Shown: positions 37,018-46,010 of the stretch, piece after piece
Numbering within the stretch: position 1 is the stretch's first letter
Layout of the letters: each line of letters begins with the position of its first letter
Origin: Akkermansiaceae bacterium
GTDB lineage: Bacteria > Verrucomicrobiota > Verrucomicrobiia > Verrucomicrobiales > Akkermansiaceae
Length of the DNA stretch: 64,000 bases
NCBI GenBank assembly: GCA_903919975.1
Contig: CAIXKE010000066.1
Span: 1-64,000 of the forward strand
Direction of reading: 5' to 3'
Position numbers and translations under genes: made by a program
Notes under the pieces: model-generated
What the model saw: the letters and a program-made list of their open reading frames with translations, nothing else
The model's database searches: none
Told to the model about the DNA's origin: nothing

Positions 37018-37145
37018 GAAATCTTAAGCACTAAATTCGAAACAAAGAATGCAAGCCAATCAACATCCATGGAAATTAAAGTCCACGCCTTCTGGAAATT
37101 CTTTTCCGCGAGATCTTCCGTTTCAAATTTAGTGCTTAAGATTTC
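37018..37145. repeat. inverted repeat with 26-bp arms ending at the lipB start codon
   Basis: The left arm (37018-37043) and right arm (37120-37145) are reverse complements with one mismatch; the loop is 76 bp. The arms begin GAAATCTTAAGCACTAAATT. The right arm ends at base 37145, directly before the lipB ATG at 37146. Transcribed, it would form a strong hairpin that could hold the lipB initiation region. It does not look like a classic intrinsic terminator (no T run). Confidence 0.9.
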
Positions 37146-37787
37146 ATGCTTCAATTGATCCATTTCCCGGAACCCATCACCTACGAGGAAGGACTCCAAC
37201 TGCAACAACAGCACGTGGACGCCATCCTCGCTGGAACCGACGGCGATACGATATTATTGTTAGAGCATTACCCCGTTTACACCATCGGCCGCCTTCGCGA
37301 CCAATCCTCCTTACGGGATTCATCCACCCTCCCCTTTCCCGTTCACGAAACCAACCGCGGTGGCCAAGCCACTTACCACGGCCCCGGCCAACTCGTCGGC
37401 TACCCGATTCTCGATCTCAACCCGCGCGGACGCGATCTTCACGAACACCTGAGAAACCTCGAAGAAGTCCTCATCCGCGCCTGCGCCAACTTCGGCGTAA
37501 ATGCCGGCCGCCGCGAAAACATGACCGGCGTCTGGGTGGAAAACCGCAAACTCGCATCCATCGGTGTAGGTGTTAGAAAATGGATCAGCATGCACGGCTT
37601 CGCCATCAATATCACCGACGAAAGCCTACCGCCTTTTTTCGCCATCACTCCATGCGGCCTTGATGGCGTGCGCATGACCAGCCTCGCCGCCGAAGCCGGA
37701 CGCCCGATCACCGTTGCTGAAGCCGCAGCGGTGGTAGAACAGGAACTGCGCCAACTCCTTTCCCGCCACGCGCCAAGTGCACTATAG
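37146..37787 (+). CDS. lipB: lipoyl(octanoyl) transferase LipB
   Basis: The 213-residue protein has the family motifs RGGQATYHGPGQLVGYPILDL, the substrate Lys K135 in RKLASIGVGVRKWISMHGFA, and the acyl-accepting C170 in ITPCGLDGVRMTSL. It moves octanoate from acyl carrier protein to the lipoyl domains of 2-oxoacid dehydrogenases and GcvH. The ATG has no room for its own leader: the base before it is the end of an inverted repeat. An MBL-fold gene follows after 24 bp. lipA is not in the window. Confidence 0.95.
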   Translation: MLQLIHFPEPITYEEGLQLQQQHVDAILAGTDGDTILLLEHYPVYTIGRLRDQSSLRDSSTLPFPVHETNRGGQATYHGPGQLVGYPILDLNPRGRDLHEHLRNLEEVLIRACANFGVNAGRRENMTGVWVENRKLASIGVGVRKWISMHGFAINITDESLPPFFAITPCGLDGVRMTSLAAEAGRPITVAEAAAVVEQELRQLLSRHAPSAL

Positions 37788-37811
37788 CGGAGCACCGCAA
37801 CACCACTCGTT

Positions 37812-38774
37812 ATGCGCCCGCTCAATTTCCGAAATCCTTGGCCTCACGACGAGCATGGCATCCTCGATGTTCTACGATGGAAACTAGGCCTACTTCCACA
37901 TGAGCCGCCGCAACTGCCGGACGCGCCGAATTCCCCTGCGGCAAGAATCCCTCTGGATCTCAAGGAAATCGCCCGACCGCCAGCCCATGGTTGGCGCGTC
38001 GTTTGGCTAGGGCATGCCTCATTTCTTTTTCAAGGGGCAGGCATCTCACTGTTAGTCGACCCAGTTTTCTCCTCGCACTGCGCCCCGGTCAAGCTGCCAT
38101 CCATGCGTCGCCTATCCGCACTTCCCTGCACCTTGGATGATCTCCCGCATATCGATGCGATACTGCTCACCCACTCGCACTACGATCATTTGGACCTTCC
38201 CACCCTCCGCCAACTGGGAAAACACCTGCCGCTCTTTGTCCCGGAAGGTCATGCGACATGGCTGAAACGTGCGGGCTTCACGCATGTCACTGAAGTCCCA
38301 TGGTTTGGCAATATCCAGATCACTCCCGAAGTAAAACTCACCGCCACGCCCGCCCAACATTTCACCGCACGCAGCCTGTGGGATCGAAACCAAGGCCACT
38401 GGTGCGGATGGCTGATCGAAGGAGCCGACTGCTCTCTGTGGCACGCCGGAGACAGCGGCTACTGCGAGACCTTCCGCAAGATCGGTGAACGCTTCGGACC
38501 CATCGATTTCGGCATGATCCCGATCGGCGCCTATCAACCGCGCCGCATCCTGAGCTCGATGCACATGAACCCGGAAGAAGCCGCGCGCGTCTTTCTCGAA
38601 ACCCGCTGCCGCCGCGCCGTCGCCATGCATTGGGGGACTTTCCACCTGACCGATGAACCCCTCGGCGAACCGCCCCTTCTCCTCACCGCAGCACTGGAAA
38701 AAAACGGGATTCCCCCGGAAAAATTCGCCATCGGAGCGATCGGCCAATCATGGCACGTCACTCCCTCGTCCTGA
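37812..38774 (+). CDS. MBL-fold metallo-hydrolase, NAPE-PLD/UlaG-like
   Basis: The 320-residue protein has the metallo-beta-lactamase metal site LTHSHYDHLD, preceded by WLGHASFLFQ and LLVDPVFSSHCAPV, then HAGDSGYCETF and a late His in AMHWGTFHLTDEP. The order and the FSSHCAPV segment fit the N-acyl-phosphatidylethanolamine phospholipase D-like branch. No signal peptide is seen, so it is probably cytoplasmic. The substrate is unknown; phosphodiester hydrolysis of a lipid is one option. Its last 17 bp overlap the end of the cytochrome fusion gene on the opposite strand. Confidence 0.85.
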   Translation: MRPLNFRNPWPHDEHGILDVLRWKLGLLPHEPPQLPDAPNSPAARIPLDLKEIARPPAHGWRVVWLGHASFLFQGAGISLLVDPVFSSHCAPVKLPSMRRLSALPCTLDDLPHIDAILLTHSHYDHLDLPTLRQLGKHLPLFVPEGHATWLKRAGFTHVTEVPWFGNIQITPEVKLTATPAQHFTARSLWDRNQGHWCGWLIEGADCSLWHAGDSGYCETFRKIGERFGPIDFGMIPIGAYQPRRILSSMHMNPEEAARVFLETRCRRAVAMHWGTFHLTDEPLGEPPLLLTAALEKNGIPPEKFAIGAIGQSWHVTPSS

Positions 38775-40590
38775 AATTCGGCTCCCCACGAAGACGCAGA
38801 ATTTCGGCTGTAAGCGCGTTGATTTGAGCGTCGGTCATCACCTCGTGACCCGGCATATCCGTGCCAATGGCTCCATACTTGATCACCCGCGCGATGCGTA
38901 ACGCATGGTCCGCGCCGGGTGCCGTCCACAAGAATGGACCTGTCACCAAATTCGCAGGAGGTCTCGTAAAATTCCCGGCCATGGCACCACCGCCGCGCCC
39001 ATCCGCACCGTGGCAAGCCGCACAGTTGTTAGTATAAAGCGACTTACCATCCGCTGTTCCCGCGTTTGCCTCCGGCAACCAAACCGCCGCTTGCGCCATC
39101 AATTCCGCCGTGGTCGCCACACCGGATTCTTTGAGATACCTCACCAAATCCGCGCCCCGGCAATCCTCAAAAAGATGCGCATAATTTGGCATCGAACTAT
39201 CCGCCACCAATCCGCGCGGATTGATGAAATGCGCCTTCAACCATGCCTCCGATCGCCTCGCCCCCACGTTGCTCAAGTCAGGTCCCTGCCGCCGATTGCC
39301 AATGATCACCGGCTCGCCCTTCATCACCTCCTCCACCTTCGGTGCCGGCCCCCAGATTTGCTCATCGGCAGATCCCGGGCGCACGTACCGCGAATGACAA
39401 TGAATGCAACCTTCCGAAACATAAACCTTCCGACCACGCTCAGCCGCGGAACTAACAACAGCACTGGTTTCCCTCCCTTTCGAAATCCCACCCATCCAAC
39501 CGACCAACACCACTCCCGCAACGGCCAAAGCAATCCGCCAGTTTCCTCGATTGGATAAAATCATCACAGCACCCACCACCGCACCCGCGCCAGCCACAAA
39601 CACCGGCGGCACGCGCTCCAGCGATTCCGCCATTCCGATGCCGTTGGCGGAGCCAAACCAACCGGCAATCGCAAACAACCACGCCGCTCGCCAAGCCGCC
39701 ACACGCATGCCGACAGCCCCACTATACCAGCCCGGCCAAGCCACCAGCGCTGCGGAATACAGCGAAACTCCCGCCGGATAGAACCAGCCGGAAATTCCCC
39801 GCGTGGACTCGTCATTCACCGTGAGCGCCGCGATCGCCAACAAAAGCCATGCAGTCCCGGGCAATGATCGCGCCCCGCCCCGCGCCAGCCAGACACCCGC
39901 CCCACACGCCAGCACCAGATGCACCGCCGCATTGCGCCAAAGCAAGGTTTCCCCCCAGGTCTCCGACTTCAAATCCCCGGAATGCTGGATGATGAAAAAT
40001 GCCGCGGAATCCATCCACACCAGTGCCGTAAAGATGGCCAGCACACCCCACCATGGAAAGACCTTCTCCCCACCCGTTTGCTCACTCCACTCCGCCTTCA
40101 ATGGCATCGCAACCACCCCCACTCCCGCAAATCCAGCTGCGATCCACGCCTGGCCGGATGGCGATTGCAGAAACACCGCTGGCACATTGCACATGGTATA
40201 TCCCAAGCCCGTCCCCAATCCCACCCACGCCACCCCGCACCACGCAGGCAACAGCGCGGACAGGCACACCGTCGCAACGCCGAGCGTCACTCCTGTCATC
40301 AAAGCGATTCCCGCAAAACCAAAAACGTTAGAAACCAACGGAGCCACGGCCGCCACCAAGCCCGCCACTCCCAGCGCGATTCTCGCAACACGCGGAGACA
40401 CCCCACGCCAAGCTGTTAAAAATCCACCGGCGATTCCCCCCACCGCCATACCACCTAGCAACATCTTCTCCGCATCGACCCCCAAACCCGCACCTCTCAA
40501 CAACTCGACGAAGGAAAACTGCGCGAAGATCAGGAAAAATCCATACACCGCCGCCACCGCAAGCGTCGCACGCATCGCGAGCCAATTCAC
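38758..40590 (-). CDS. membrane protein fused to two cytochrome c domains (CcoO/CcoP-like)
   Basis: The 610-residue protein probably starts at GTG 40590, whose GTGA overlaps the previous stop codon. Residues 1 to about 380 form some twelve hydrophobic helices resembling an MFS-type bundle. Two haem-c sites follow: C395-I-H-C-H399 with RYVRPG just after, as in the CcoO subunit of cbb3 oxidases, and C523-A-A-C-H527 with GADGRGG, as in small CcoP-like cytochromes. Distal Met ligands are plausible in SSMPNYAHL and TDMPGHEVM. It is probably the electron-entry subunit of a respiratory complex with the CcoN-like protein two genes upstream. The MFS-like fusion is unusual. Confidence 0.8.
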   Translation of the reverse strand: MNWLAMRATLAVAAVYGFFLIFAQFSFVELLRGAGLGVDAEKMLLGGMAVGGIAGGFLTAWRGVSPRVARIALGVAGLVAAVAPLVSNVFGFAGIALMTGVTLGVATVCLSALLPAWCGVAWVGLGTGLGYTMCNVPAVFLQSPSGQAWIAAGFAGVGVVAMPLKAEWSEQTGGEKVFPWWGVLAIFTALVWMDSAAFFIIQHSGDLKSETWGETLLWRNAAVHLVLACGAGVWLARGGARSLPGTAWLLLAIAALTVNDESTRGISGWFYPAGVSLYSAALVAWPGWYSGAVGMRVAAWRAAWLFAIAGWFGSANGIGMAESLERVPPVFVAGAGAVVGAVMILSNRGNWRIALAVAGVVLVGWMGGISKGRETSAVVSSAAERGRKVYVSEGCIHCHSRYVRPGSADEQIWGPAPKVEEVMKGEPVIIGNRRQGPDLSNVGARRSEAWLKAHFINPRGLVADSSMPNYAHLFEDCRGADLVRYLKESGVATTAELMAQAAVWLPEANAGTADGKSLYTNNCAACHGADGRGGGAMAGNFTRPPANLVTGPFLWTAPGADHALRIARVIKYGAIGTDMPGHEVMTDAQINALTAEILRLRGEPNFRTRE

Positions 40591-40988
40591 GGCAACACCT
40601 CCCTCCACCAGCCCTTCCGGAGAATCACGATTTGCACCACCGCAACCACACCATCGGATAGAGCAACCACCGCCCAAACACTCTCCAGCACGCCTCTGCT
40701 GATTGAAACCACCAGAAAAACCGCCACCAACATCCGCACCAATGCCGTGAATACCCAAACCGCCTCACCCCGCCCACGAGAATTTCCCAGCGCGATCCCA
40801 TAACTCAAACCGACGCCCATCACAAAAACCCCGATCCAACTCAAAAACACCAGCGCATCCGGTGATGGCAATGCGATCCCCAACAAACGAAGCACGAGCC
40901 CCGGCGCAATGACCAGTAAAAGCCCCGTCAACGCGTCCATCGATCCCACTGCGAAACTCCAGAATTTAAGAAAATTTATTTTAGTCAT
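40587..40988 (-). CDS. small membrane protein, middle gene of oxidase-like operon
   Basis: The protein has 133 residues from an ATG at 40988 that overlaps the previous stop codon (ATGA); its own stop overlaps the next start. Four hydrophobic helices are visible (WSFAVGSMDALTGLLLV, LVFLSWIGVFVMGVGLSYG, VFTALVRMLVAVFLVVSI, VWAVVALSDGVVAVVQIV). No family is recognised. Tight coupling on both sides implies equal production with the CcoN-like and cytochrome-fusion proteins, so it is probably an accessory or structural subunit of that complex. Confidence 0.7.
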   Translation of the reverse strand: MTKINFLKFWSFAVGSMDALTGLLLVIAPGLVLRLLGIALPSPDALVFLSWIGVFVMGVGLSYGIALGNSRGRGEAVWVFTALVRMLVAVFLVVSISRGVLESVWAVVALSDGVVAVVQIVILRKGWWREVLP

Positions 40989-42223
40989 AGCATTCTCCAT
41001 TTCATCCACCAACTCACAGAAACTCCGAACATCAGGAGACCGCACAAGCTGCGAATCCAAAGTCCCAACTCCCGCCACACCGGCTGCTCCAGCATCCAAG
41101 ACGGACCTCCACCCTCACGCCATCCCATCGTGGCAAGCGTCACAATCATCGCCAACGTCGCAACATGCCAAACCCCCACCGAAAAACCGCTGCCTATCCG
41201 TTTTCCCGTGAGAAGCACCAGCAACAACGAACAAAACGACGTGGTGAATCCTGCCATCGCCAAATGCGAATGCGCCACCAATCCCTGCGTGAACTTCAAT
41301 CGGTCCAGAACCCCGGCTTGATACATCAACAAACCGCTCACCACCAGCACACCCCACCACCCGAACATCGCACCACGCCAAAACCGGGAACCGTCAGGCC
41401 ACTCAAACCCGGCCCAGTCCCGCGGTAGCCACCACACCCACGGCAAAAGAAACAACATCGATACGATCTGATGCACCTCAAAGTGCGTCCCACCCATCGC
41501 CTCGGTCACCCCGAACACCAACCAGGAAACCCCGAAAAACACCCAAATCCATACGCTTTTACGCCCCGGACGGGCAAGCGCCGTGACCCTCGGCAATATT
41601 AACATCAAACCCACCACCAAAAGCGAAGAGCCTAACAAACTCGAACCGGTCGGTCCGCCGGTTGTCCGGTCCACCGGCGGATACACGGCGGGCGATGCGG
41701 CGAACACCAATGACATCGGCACCAACGCCAAGCCGCATAATCCCGCTAAAGTTGCCGACCTCCGCAGCTTCGTCCACCCTCCGGAATGTTCCCGCCATGA
41801 AGCCGCCAACACACACCACAACAATCCCTGTGCGGCGATAAACGCCCACAAGGCACCACCCTTCCAATCCAGAAAAATCTTACCGGACGTCACCGCGCCC
41901 AGCCATTGGAATGCTCCCAGCGCCAGCGCCGCCGTCCACGCCCAAACTGCGGCAGACGCCCATGCCCGCGCCTTGCCGGAGTCTACCTGATAGATCGAAA
42001 ACAACCACGCCACCAAGGGCAGCGACGTCCAGCCATAGAGCTGCGAATTCAAATGCACCGGCACCCAACGCCCATAGGTCCATGACCCGAGTTGAAGTTC
42101 CGGAAACAATAACAAAGTGGATAGATAAAGACCCACCAGATTCCCAAACACCAACCAACCCAGCGCGTGCCGCAACGCCGTGGATAAGCCCGAGGGATCT
42201 GGCATGAAGGGGCGTTCAGACAT
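40985..42223 (-). CDS. divergent haem-copper oxidase/NO reductase subunit I-like (CcoN-like) protein
   Basis: The 412-residue protein starts at the ATG at 42223 and has about 12 transmembrane helices. H57 in RWVPVHLNSQLYGW matches the low-spin haem b ligand of CcoN/NorB helix II. H318 and H320 in VAHSHLAMAGF match the HxH pair that ligates the high- and low-spin haems. H247 and H251 (GGTHFEVHQIV) lie where helix VI would offer a metal ligand. The usual HH pair of the copper/iron site in helix VII is not evident. It may be a divergent terminal oxidase, an NO reductase relative, or a haem b membrane cytochrome. First gene of a three-gene operon. Confidence 0.7.
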   Translation of the reverse strand: MSERPFMPDPSGLSTALRHALGWLVFGNLVGLYLSTLLLFPELQLGSWTYGRWVPVHLNSQLYGWTSLPLVAWLFSIYQVDSGKARAWASAAVWAWTAALALGAFQWLGAVTSGKIFLDWKGGALWAFIAAQGLLWCVLAASWREHSGGWTKLRRSATLAGLCGLALVPMSLVFAASPAVYPPVDRTTGGPTGSSLLGSSLLVVGLMLILPRVTALARPGRKSVWIWVFFGVSWLVFGVTEAMGGTHFEVHQIVSMLFLLPWVWWLPRDWAGFEWPDGSRFWRGAMFGWWGVLVVSGLLMYQAGVLDRLKFTQGLVAHSHLAMAGFTTSFCSLLLVLLTGKRIGSGFSVGVWHVATLAMIVTLATMGWREGGGPSWMLEQPVWRELGLWIRSLCGLLMFGVSVSWWMKWRML

Positions 42224-42468
42224 GTGCAAACAGACTAAGATCGAACTGGTTGGTGTCAATCGCGCGGAATCAAACAATCCGCCACACCGCACAACCCTTC
42301 ATCAGGATGATTCGCATGACGTCAGCCGCCGGCACCAGTAGTAAACCGCAAACCTGTCACATTTTGACTGACTGGACGGAATTTCCAGCTATCAATCCTA
42401 GGCATGGCGCAGCAAATCCTCCCACGTTACTCCGGAAACCTTACTGATTGAGCACCACCGAATCCCAA

Positions 42469-43866
42469 ATGCACGCCATCCGCCACCTCGCGCTCGCCGT
42501 CATCGCCGCATCAACCCTATGCGCCGCAGCACCTCCCAACATCATCTTCATCCTCAGCGACGACTTGGCTCAGGGCGACATTGGAGCTTATGGCCAGAAA
42601 ATCATCCAAACACCCCGGCTCGACCGCATGGCCGGGGAAGGCACCCGTTTCAACCAAGCCTACTGCGGCACCACCGTTTGCGCCCCAAGCCGCGCCTCCC
42701 TGATGACCGGACTCCATTCCGGCCACTGCCCGATCCGCGGCAATTGGGAAATCAAGGCCGAAGGCCAGAAACCCCTTCCCGCCGAAACCGTCACCGTGGC
42801 GGAAATCCTTAAGTCCGCCGGCTATGCCACCTGCGTCACAGGCAAGTGGGGCATGGGGTTCTTCGATACCACCGGCAGCCCACTCAAACATGGGTTCGAT
42901 CGCTTTTATGGCTACAATTGCCAACGCCACGCGCACTCCTACTTTCCTCCCTACCTCTGGGATAACGACCAGCGAATCGAACTGCCCGGCAACAAAGTCG
43001 GTCCCCAATCCACCGGCAAAAAAACCTACGCCCAAAACCTCATCCAAAAGGAAACACTCGACTTCATCCGAACTAACAAATCAAAACCATTCTTCCTCTA
43101 CTACGCCGTCACCCTGCCCCACGGTAACCACGAGATCGACGATCTCGGCATCTATGCCGACAAGCCATGGAGCTTGGAGGAAAAATCCTACGCCGCCCAG
43201 GTCACGCGTCTCGATTCCGATGTCGGCGCGGTGATGGATTTACTCAAGGAGATCGGTATCGACGACAACACTCTCATCATCCTTGCCGGCGATAACGGCT
43301 CCTCGTTTTCCCCGGAGTCCGGTATCGGCAAGCGTTTCAATCAGGCCGCCAACGGGTTCCGCGGATTCAAACGCGGACTCTATGAAGGCGCACTCCGCCA
43401 AGCCAGCATCGCCCGCTGGCCCGGCAAAGTTCCCGCTGGCCGCGTTTCGGACGAACCGTGGGCCTTTTGGGATTTTCTTCCCACCGCAGCTGAACTCGCC
43501 GGAGTCCCGATCCCTGTCGAATGCAAAACCGACGGCCTCTCGCTCGTCTCTCATCTCAAAGGCGGTCCCGCTCCAAATCGTGAATCGTTCTATTGGGAAC
43601 TTCACGAAGGCAAACCCATCCAAGCCGTCCGTTTTGGCGATTGGAAGGCCGTGAAAAACGGTCCGAAAGCACCGATCGAACTCTACGACCTCTCCAAAGA
43701 CTCCGGCGAAGCCACCAACATCGCAGAAATTCATCCCGAACTGGTGGAAAAGGCCGAGGCATTGATGAAACAAAATCACAGCCCATCACCCGACTGGCCG
43801 CTCACCGGACCGCCGCCCCAGCGCCTGGCCGACCGTCAGGATAAGACCAAGAAAACACCGCGCTGA
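42469..43866 (+). CDS. secreted sulfatase (S1 family)
   Basis: The protein has 465 residues from the ATG at 42469, chosen because it opens a signal peptide ([16 protein letters not shown]); a TTG at 42448 is in frame. The calcium-binding start [19 protein letters not shown] and the formylglycine signature C71-A-P-S-R75 with ASLMTG are present, followed by TGKWGMG, LPHGNHE and LAGDNGSS. It removes sulfate esters, probably from a polysaccharide. It requires a formylglycine-generating or anaerobic maturation enzyme, neither of which is in the window. It stands alone, about 14 kb from the fucosidases, divergent from the oxidase-like operon. Confidence 0.93.
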   Translation: MHAIRHLALAVIAASTLCAAAPPNIIFILSDDLAQGDIGAYGQKIIQTPRLDRMAGEGTRFNQAYCGTTVCAPSRASLMTGLHSGHCPIRGNWEIKAEGQKPLPAETVTVAEILKSAGYATCVTGKWGMGFFDTTGSPLKHGFDRFYGYNCQRHAHSYFPPYLWDNDQRIELPGNKVGPQSTGKKTYAQNLIQKETLDFIRTNKSKPFFLYYAVTLPHGNHEIDDLGIYADKPWSLEEKSYAAQVTRLDSDVGAVMDLLKEIGIDDNTLIILAGDNGSSFSPESGIGKRFNQAANGFRGFKRGLYEGALRQASIARWPGKVPAGRVSDEPWAFWDFLPTAAELAGVPIPVECKTDGLSLVSHLKGGPAPNRESFYWELHEGKPIQAVRFGDWKAVKNGPKAPIELYDLSKDSGEATNIAEIHPELVEKAEALMKQNHSPSPDWPLTGPPPQRLADRQDKTKKTPR

Positions 43867-44188
43867 GATACTTTCGTCCCACAACATGGCGTGGAAGATT
43901 GGACTCGGCCATTGACTGCATCGCCTTATTTCCAAAGCGGTGCCACTGTGATCCATACGGAATGCGCCGTTCGAACCTCGTTAAATTTCCCTATCATATC
44001 CTATTTCAACAGCATTTGGATTGCGTCCGAATCATAGTCATCCGTCACCATCACCGGATTCCGACCTATGGCCTCGGCCGGCAATGAATCGCGGCACTAT
44101 AGAATCCAAAGATGCTGCCGTGACGCTTTTTATCAAGTCGTATTTCTTGTCAGTGCGGCGAACCAATGAGAAATAGCAAGACCGTCAT
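43867..44188. other. 322-bp intergenic region, possible transposase remnant
   Basis: No intact gene between the convergent sulfatase and ABC transporter genes. On the - strand near 44008-44048 a short frame reads VTDDYDSDAIQMLL, reminiscent of the D-containing motif (DKGYDSDAIR) of IS5-family transposases. It ends in a stop, and no terminal repeats are seen. The match is weak. Confidence 0.3.
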
Positions 44189-44872
44189 TTATATTCCCTC
44201 CCCCTCGATCCTACCGTCGCGCATGCGCACGGTGCGATCGCAACGACCGGCGAGTTCCGGGTCATGCGTGGCCAGCACCAGCGTGCGGCCGCGCGAGCGG
44301 ACCAGTTCCAATAACAAATCGAAGATCTTTTCGCGGTTGCTCTCGTCCAGGGCGCCGGTCGGTTCGTCGCAGAGTAGGATTTCCGGATCATTCATCAATG
44401 AACGGACCAATGCTCCGCGCTGGCGTTCGCCGCCGGAAAGCTCTCGCACCCGCTGAGCTAACCGATGAGCCACGCCGGTGGCCTCCGCAAGCTCGCACAA
44501 GCGCGCCAGACCCTCCGAACGTTTTCCACCCGCCGCGATCACCGGCACCATGCAGTTTTCAGCAAGTGTGAGATCCGGCATGAGGTGGTGCATTTGAAAA
44601 ACATAGCCAATGCGATGGCGAAGCAGTTCGATACGCGTCGGCTCATCCACCACATCACGTCCAGCCACACGAACCAAGCCGCGGTCCACTTCCTCCAGAC
44701 CGGAAATCACATTCAACAAGGTGGACTTGCCACAACCGGAGGTGCCACACAGCGCGACGATTCCACCTTTCTCGACACGAAGCGTGACGCCTTTGAGCAC
44801 CTCGATACGGCCGCCATCGTAACTTTTCCAAACATCCTCCACCCGGATCTCCATGTCATCGCTCGCACTCAT
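44189..44872 (-). CDS. ABC transporter ATP-binding protein (LolD/MacB-like)
   Basis: The 227-residue protein has Walker A GTSGCGKST (43-51), the Q-loop (VFQMHHLMPDLTLAEN), signature LSGGERQR (145-152), Walker B ILLCDEPTGALDESN and the H-loop ATHDPE. The HHLMPDLTxxEN and GALD patterns put it in the LolD/MacB/FtsE group, which drives mechanotransmission-type rather than pore-type transport. The permease gene upstream overlaps it by 4 bp. The pair probably extracts a lipoprotein, exports a peptide or acts in cell-envelope processing. No periplasmic adaptor gene (MacA-like) is adjacent. Confidence 0.93.
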   Translation of the reverse strand: MSASDDMEIRVEDVWKSYDGGRIEVLKGVTLRVEKGGIVALCGTSGCGKSTLLNVISGLEEVDRGLVRVAGRDVVDEPTRIELLRHRIGYVFQMHHLMPDLTLAENCMVPVIAAGGKRSEGLARLCELAEATGVAHRLAQRVRELSGGERQRGALVRSLMNDPEILLCDEPTGALDESNREKIFDLLLELVRSRGRTLVLATHDPELAGRCDRTVRMRDGRIEGEGI

Positions 44873-45981
44873 TCGAATCTCAGCGCTTCCGCAGGTTTGA
44901 GGTTAGCGGCATACCATGCCGGATAGAGGGCGCCCACCAGTGCGGTGACGACCGCCAGCGAGAGCGCACCTGTCACTTCCGCCCAGCCGATCCGCGGCTC
45001 GATGTAACCCTGCAACTGCGGCACCGCCCGCAGCGCATACAGCCCCGCGGTGCTTAGCCCCCAGCCGAACGCCGTGCCGATGGCCGAAACCAACAACGAC
45101 TCGCCGAAAATCATCCGCGCAACTTGCCCGCGTGAAAATCCGCAAACGCGCGCGATGGCCAGTTCCTTGATGCGGCCAAAGACCGAGAGAATAATCGTGT
45201 TGGTAACGCTCAGACCACCTAACAAAAATGCACAACCACCCACCACCCAGGCCGTGGTTTTCATGATCTTGAACTGGGAGTAGCTGCGGCTGAACTCCTC
45301 ATTTTCAAGTGCGGTGAGACGTTCGTGATTTTGTTCCATCCAGCGTTTCACCTCGGCGGATTCATGGCCTTCAGCGAGCGCCACTGTGATGACTGATGAC
45401 ACGCCTTCCTTGTGAAACGCACGCTGGCATGTGCCCAACGGCATAAACACGCCGCCATTCTCAAATCCATTTTCCAGCCGCACCACCCCCACCACCTGAT
45501 AGGTTCCTTGGCCGAGTTCGATGCTGCCGCCCGCCTTGGCATTAAGGAAATCCGCCGCCCGCTCGCCGAGCACCACGACATCATTTCCATCGATAAAATC
45601 CGCCGCCGAGCCGCTGAGCCACTCGCCCTTGCCAAGACGCGGGTCGGAAATCTCAATCCCGAAACACGTGACCACCGGCCGCTCGGGCGCGGCAATGATG
45701 CTAAAAAGGACCGGCCGCGCCTCCTTCACAAACGCTTGCTGCTCCAACTCCTTTGCCACCTCCACCGGAACATTACTGAAAAATAAATCCGAAACGTTTT
45801 TCTCAAACACCACCATCTCCGAGTCACTTTGCAGGATGCGCTCGAACATTTTCACAGCCCCACCTAACAGACCCACCACGCTCAGCATCGTCGCCACCCC
45901 GAGCGCAATGCCCGTCGCTCCGATAGCCGTGCGCACGCGGTGGCGGCGCAGGTTGGTAAATACCATTCTCCAAAGACTCAT
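44869..45981 (-). CDS. ABC transporter permease, MacB/FtsX type
   Basis: The 370-residue protein has one N-terminal transmembrane helix (IGATGIALGVATMLSVVGLL), a periplasmic MacB-like domain of about 200 residues (VVVLGERAADFLN, VVGVVRLENGFENGG), then three C-terminal helices and the FtsX-type ending YPAWYAANLKPAEALRFE. This is the typical four-helix type VII ABC permease. It is encoded just upstream of its ATPase with overlapping stop and start codons. The substrate is unknown. The polyprenyl synthase gene, on the same strand, ends 29 bp before it. Confidence 0.92.
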   Translation of the reverse strand: MSLWRMVFTNLRRHRVRTAIGATGIALGVATMLSVVGLLGGAVKMFERILQSDSEMVVFEKNVSDLFFSNVPVEVAKELEQQAFVKEARPVLFSIIAAPERPVVTCFGIEISDPRLGKGEWLSGSAADFIDGNDVVVLGERAADFLNAKAGGSIELGQGTYQVVGVVRLENGFENGGVFMPLGTCQRAFHKEGVSSVITVALAEGHESAEVKRWMEQNHERLTALENEEFSRSYSQFKIMKTTAWVVGGCAFLLGGLSVTNTIILSVFGRIKELAIARVCGFSRGQVARMIFGESLLVSAIGTAFGWGLSTAGLYALRAVPQLQGYIEPRIGWAEVTGALSLAVVTALVGALYPAWYAANLKPAEALRFE

Positions 45982-46010
45982 CGCAGTTAGGTTTCCTCAG
46001 GTTTCCGCTC

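Noticed and set aside
39803-40702. 299-codon + strand frame
   Set aside because: Antisense to the cytochrome fusion gene with its two CxxCH sites; the translation is compositionally odd (Ala/Thr/Pro).
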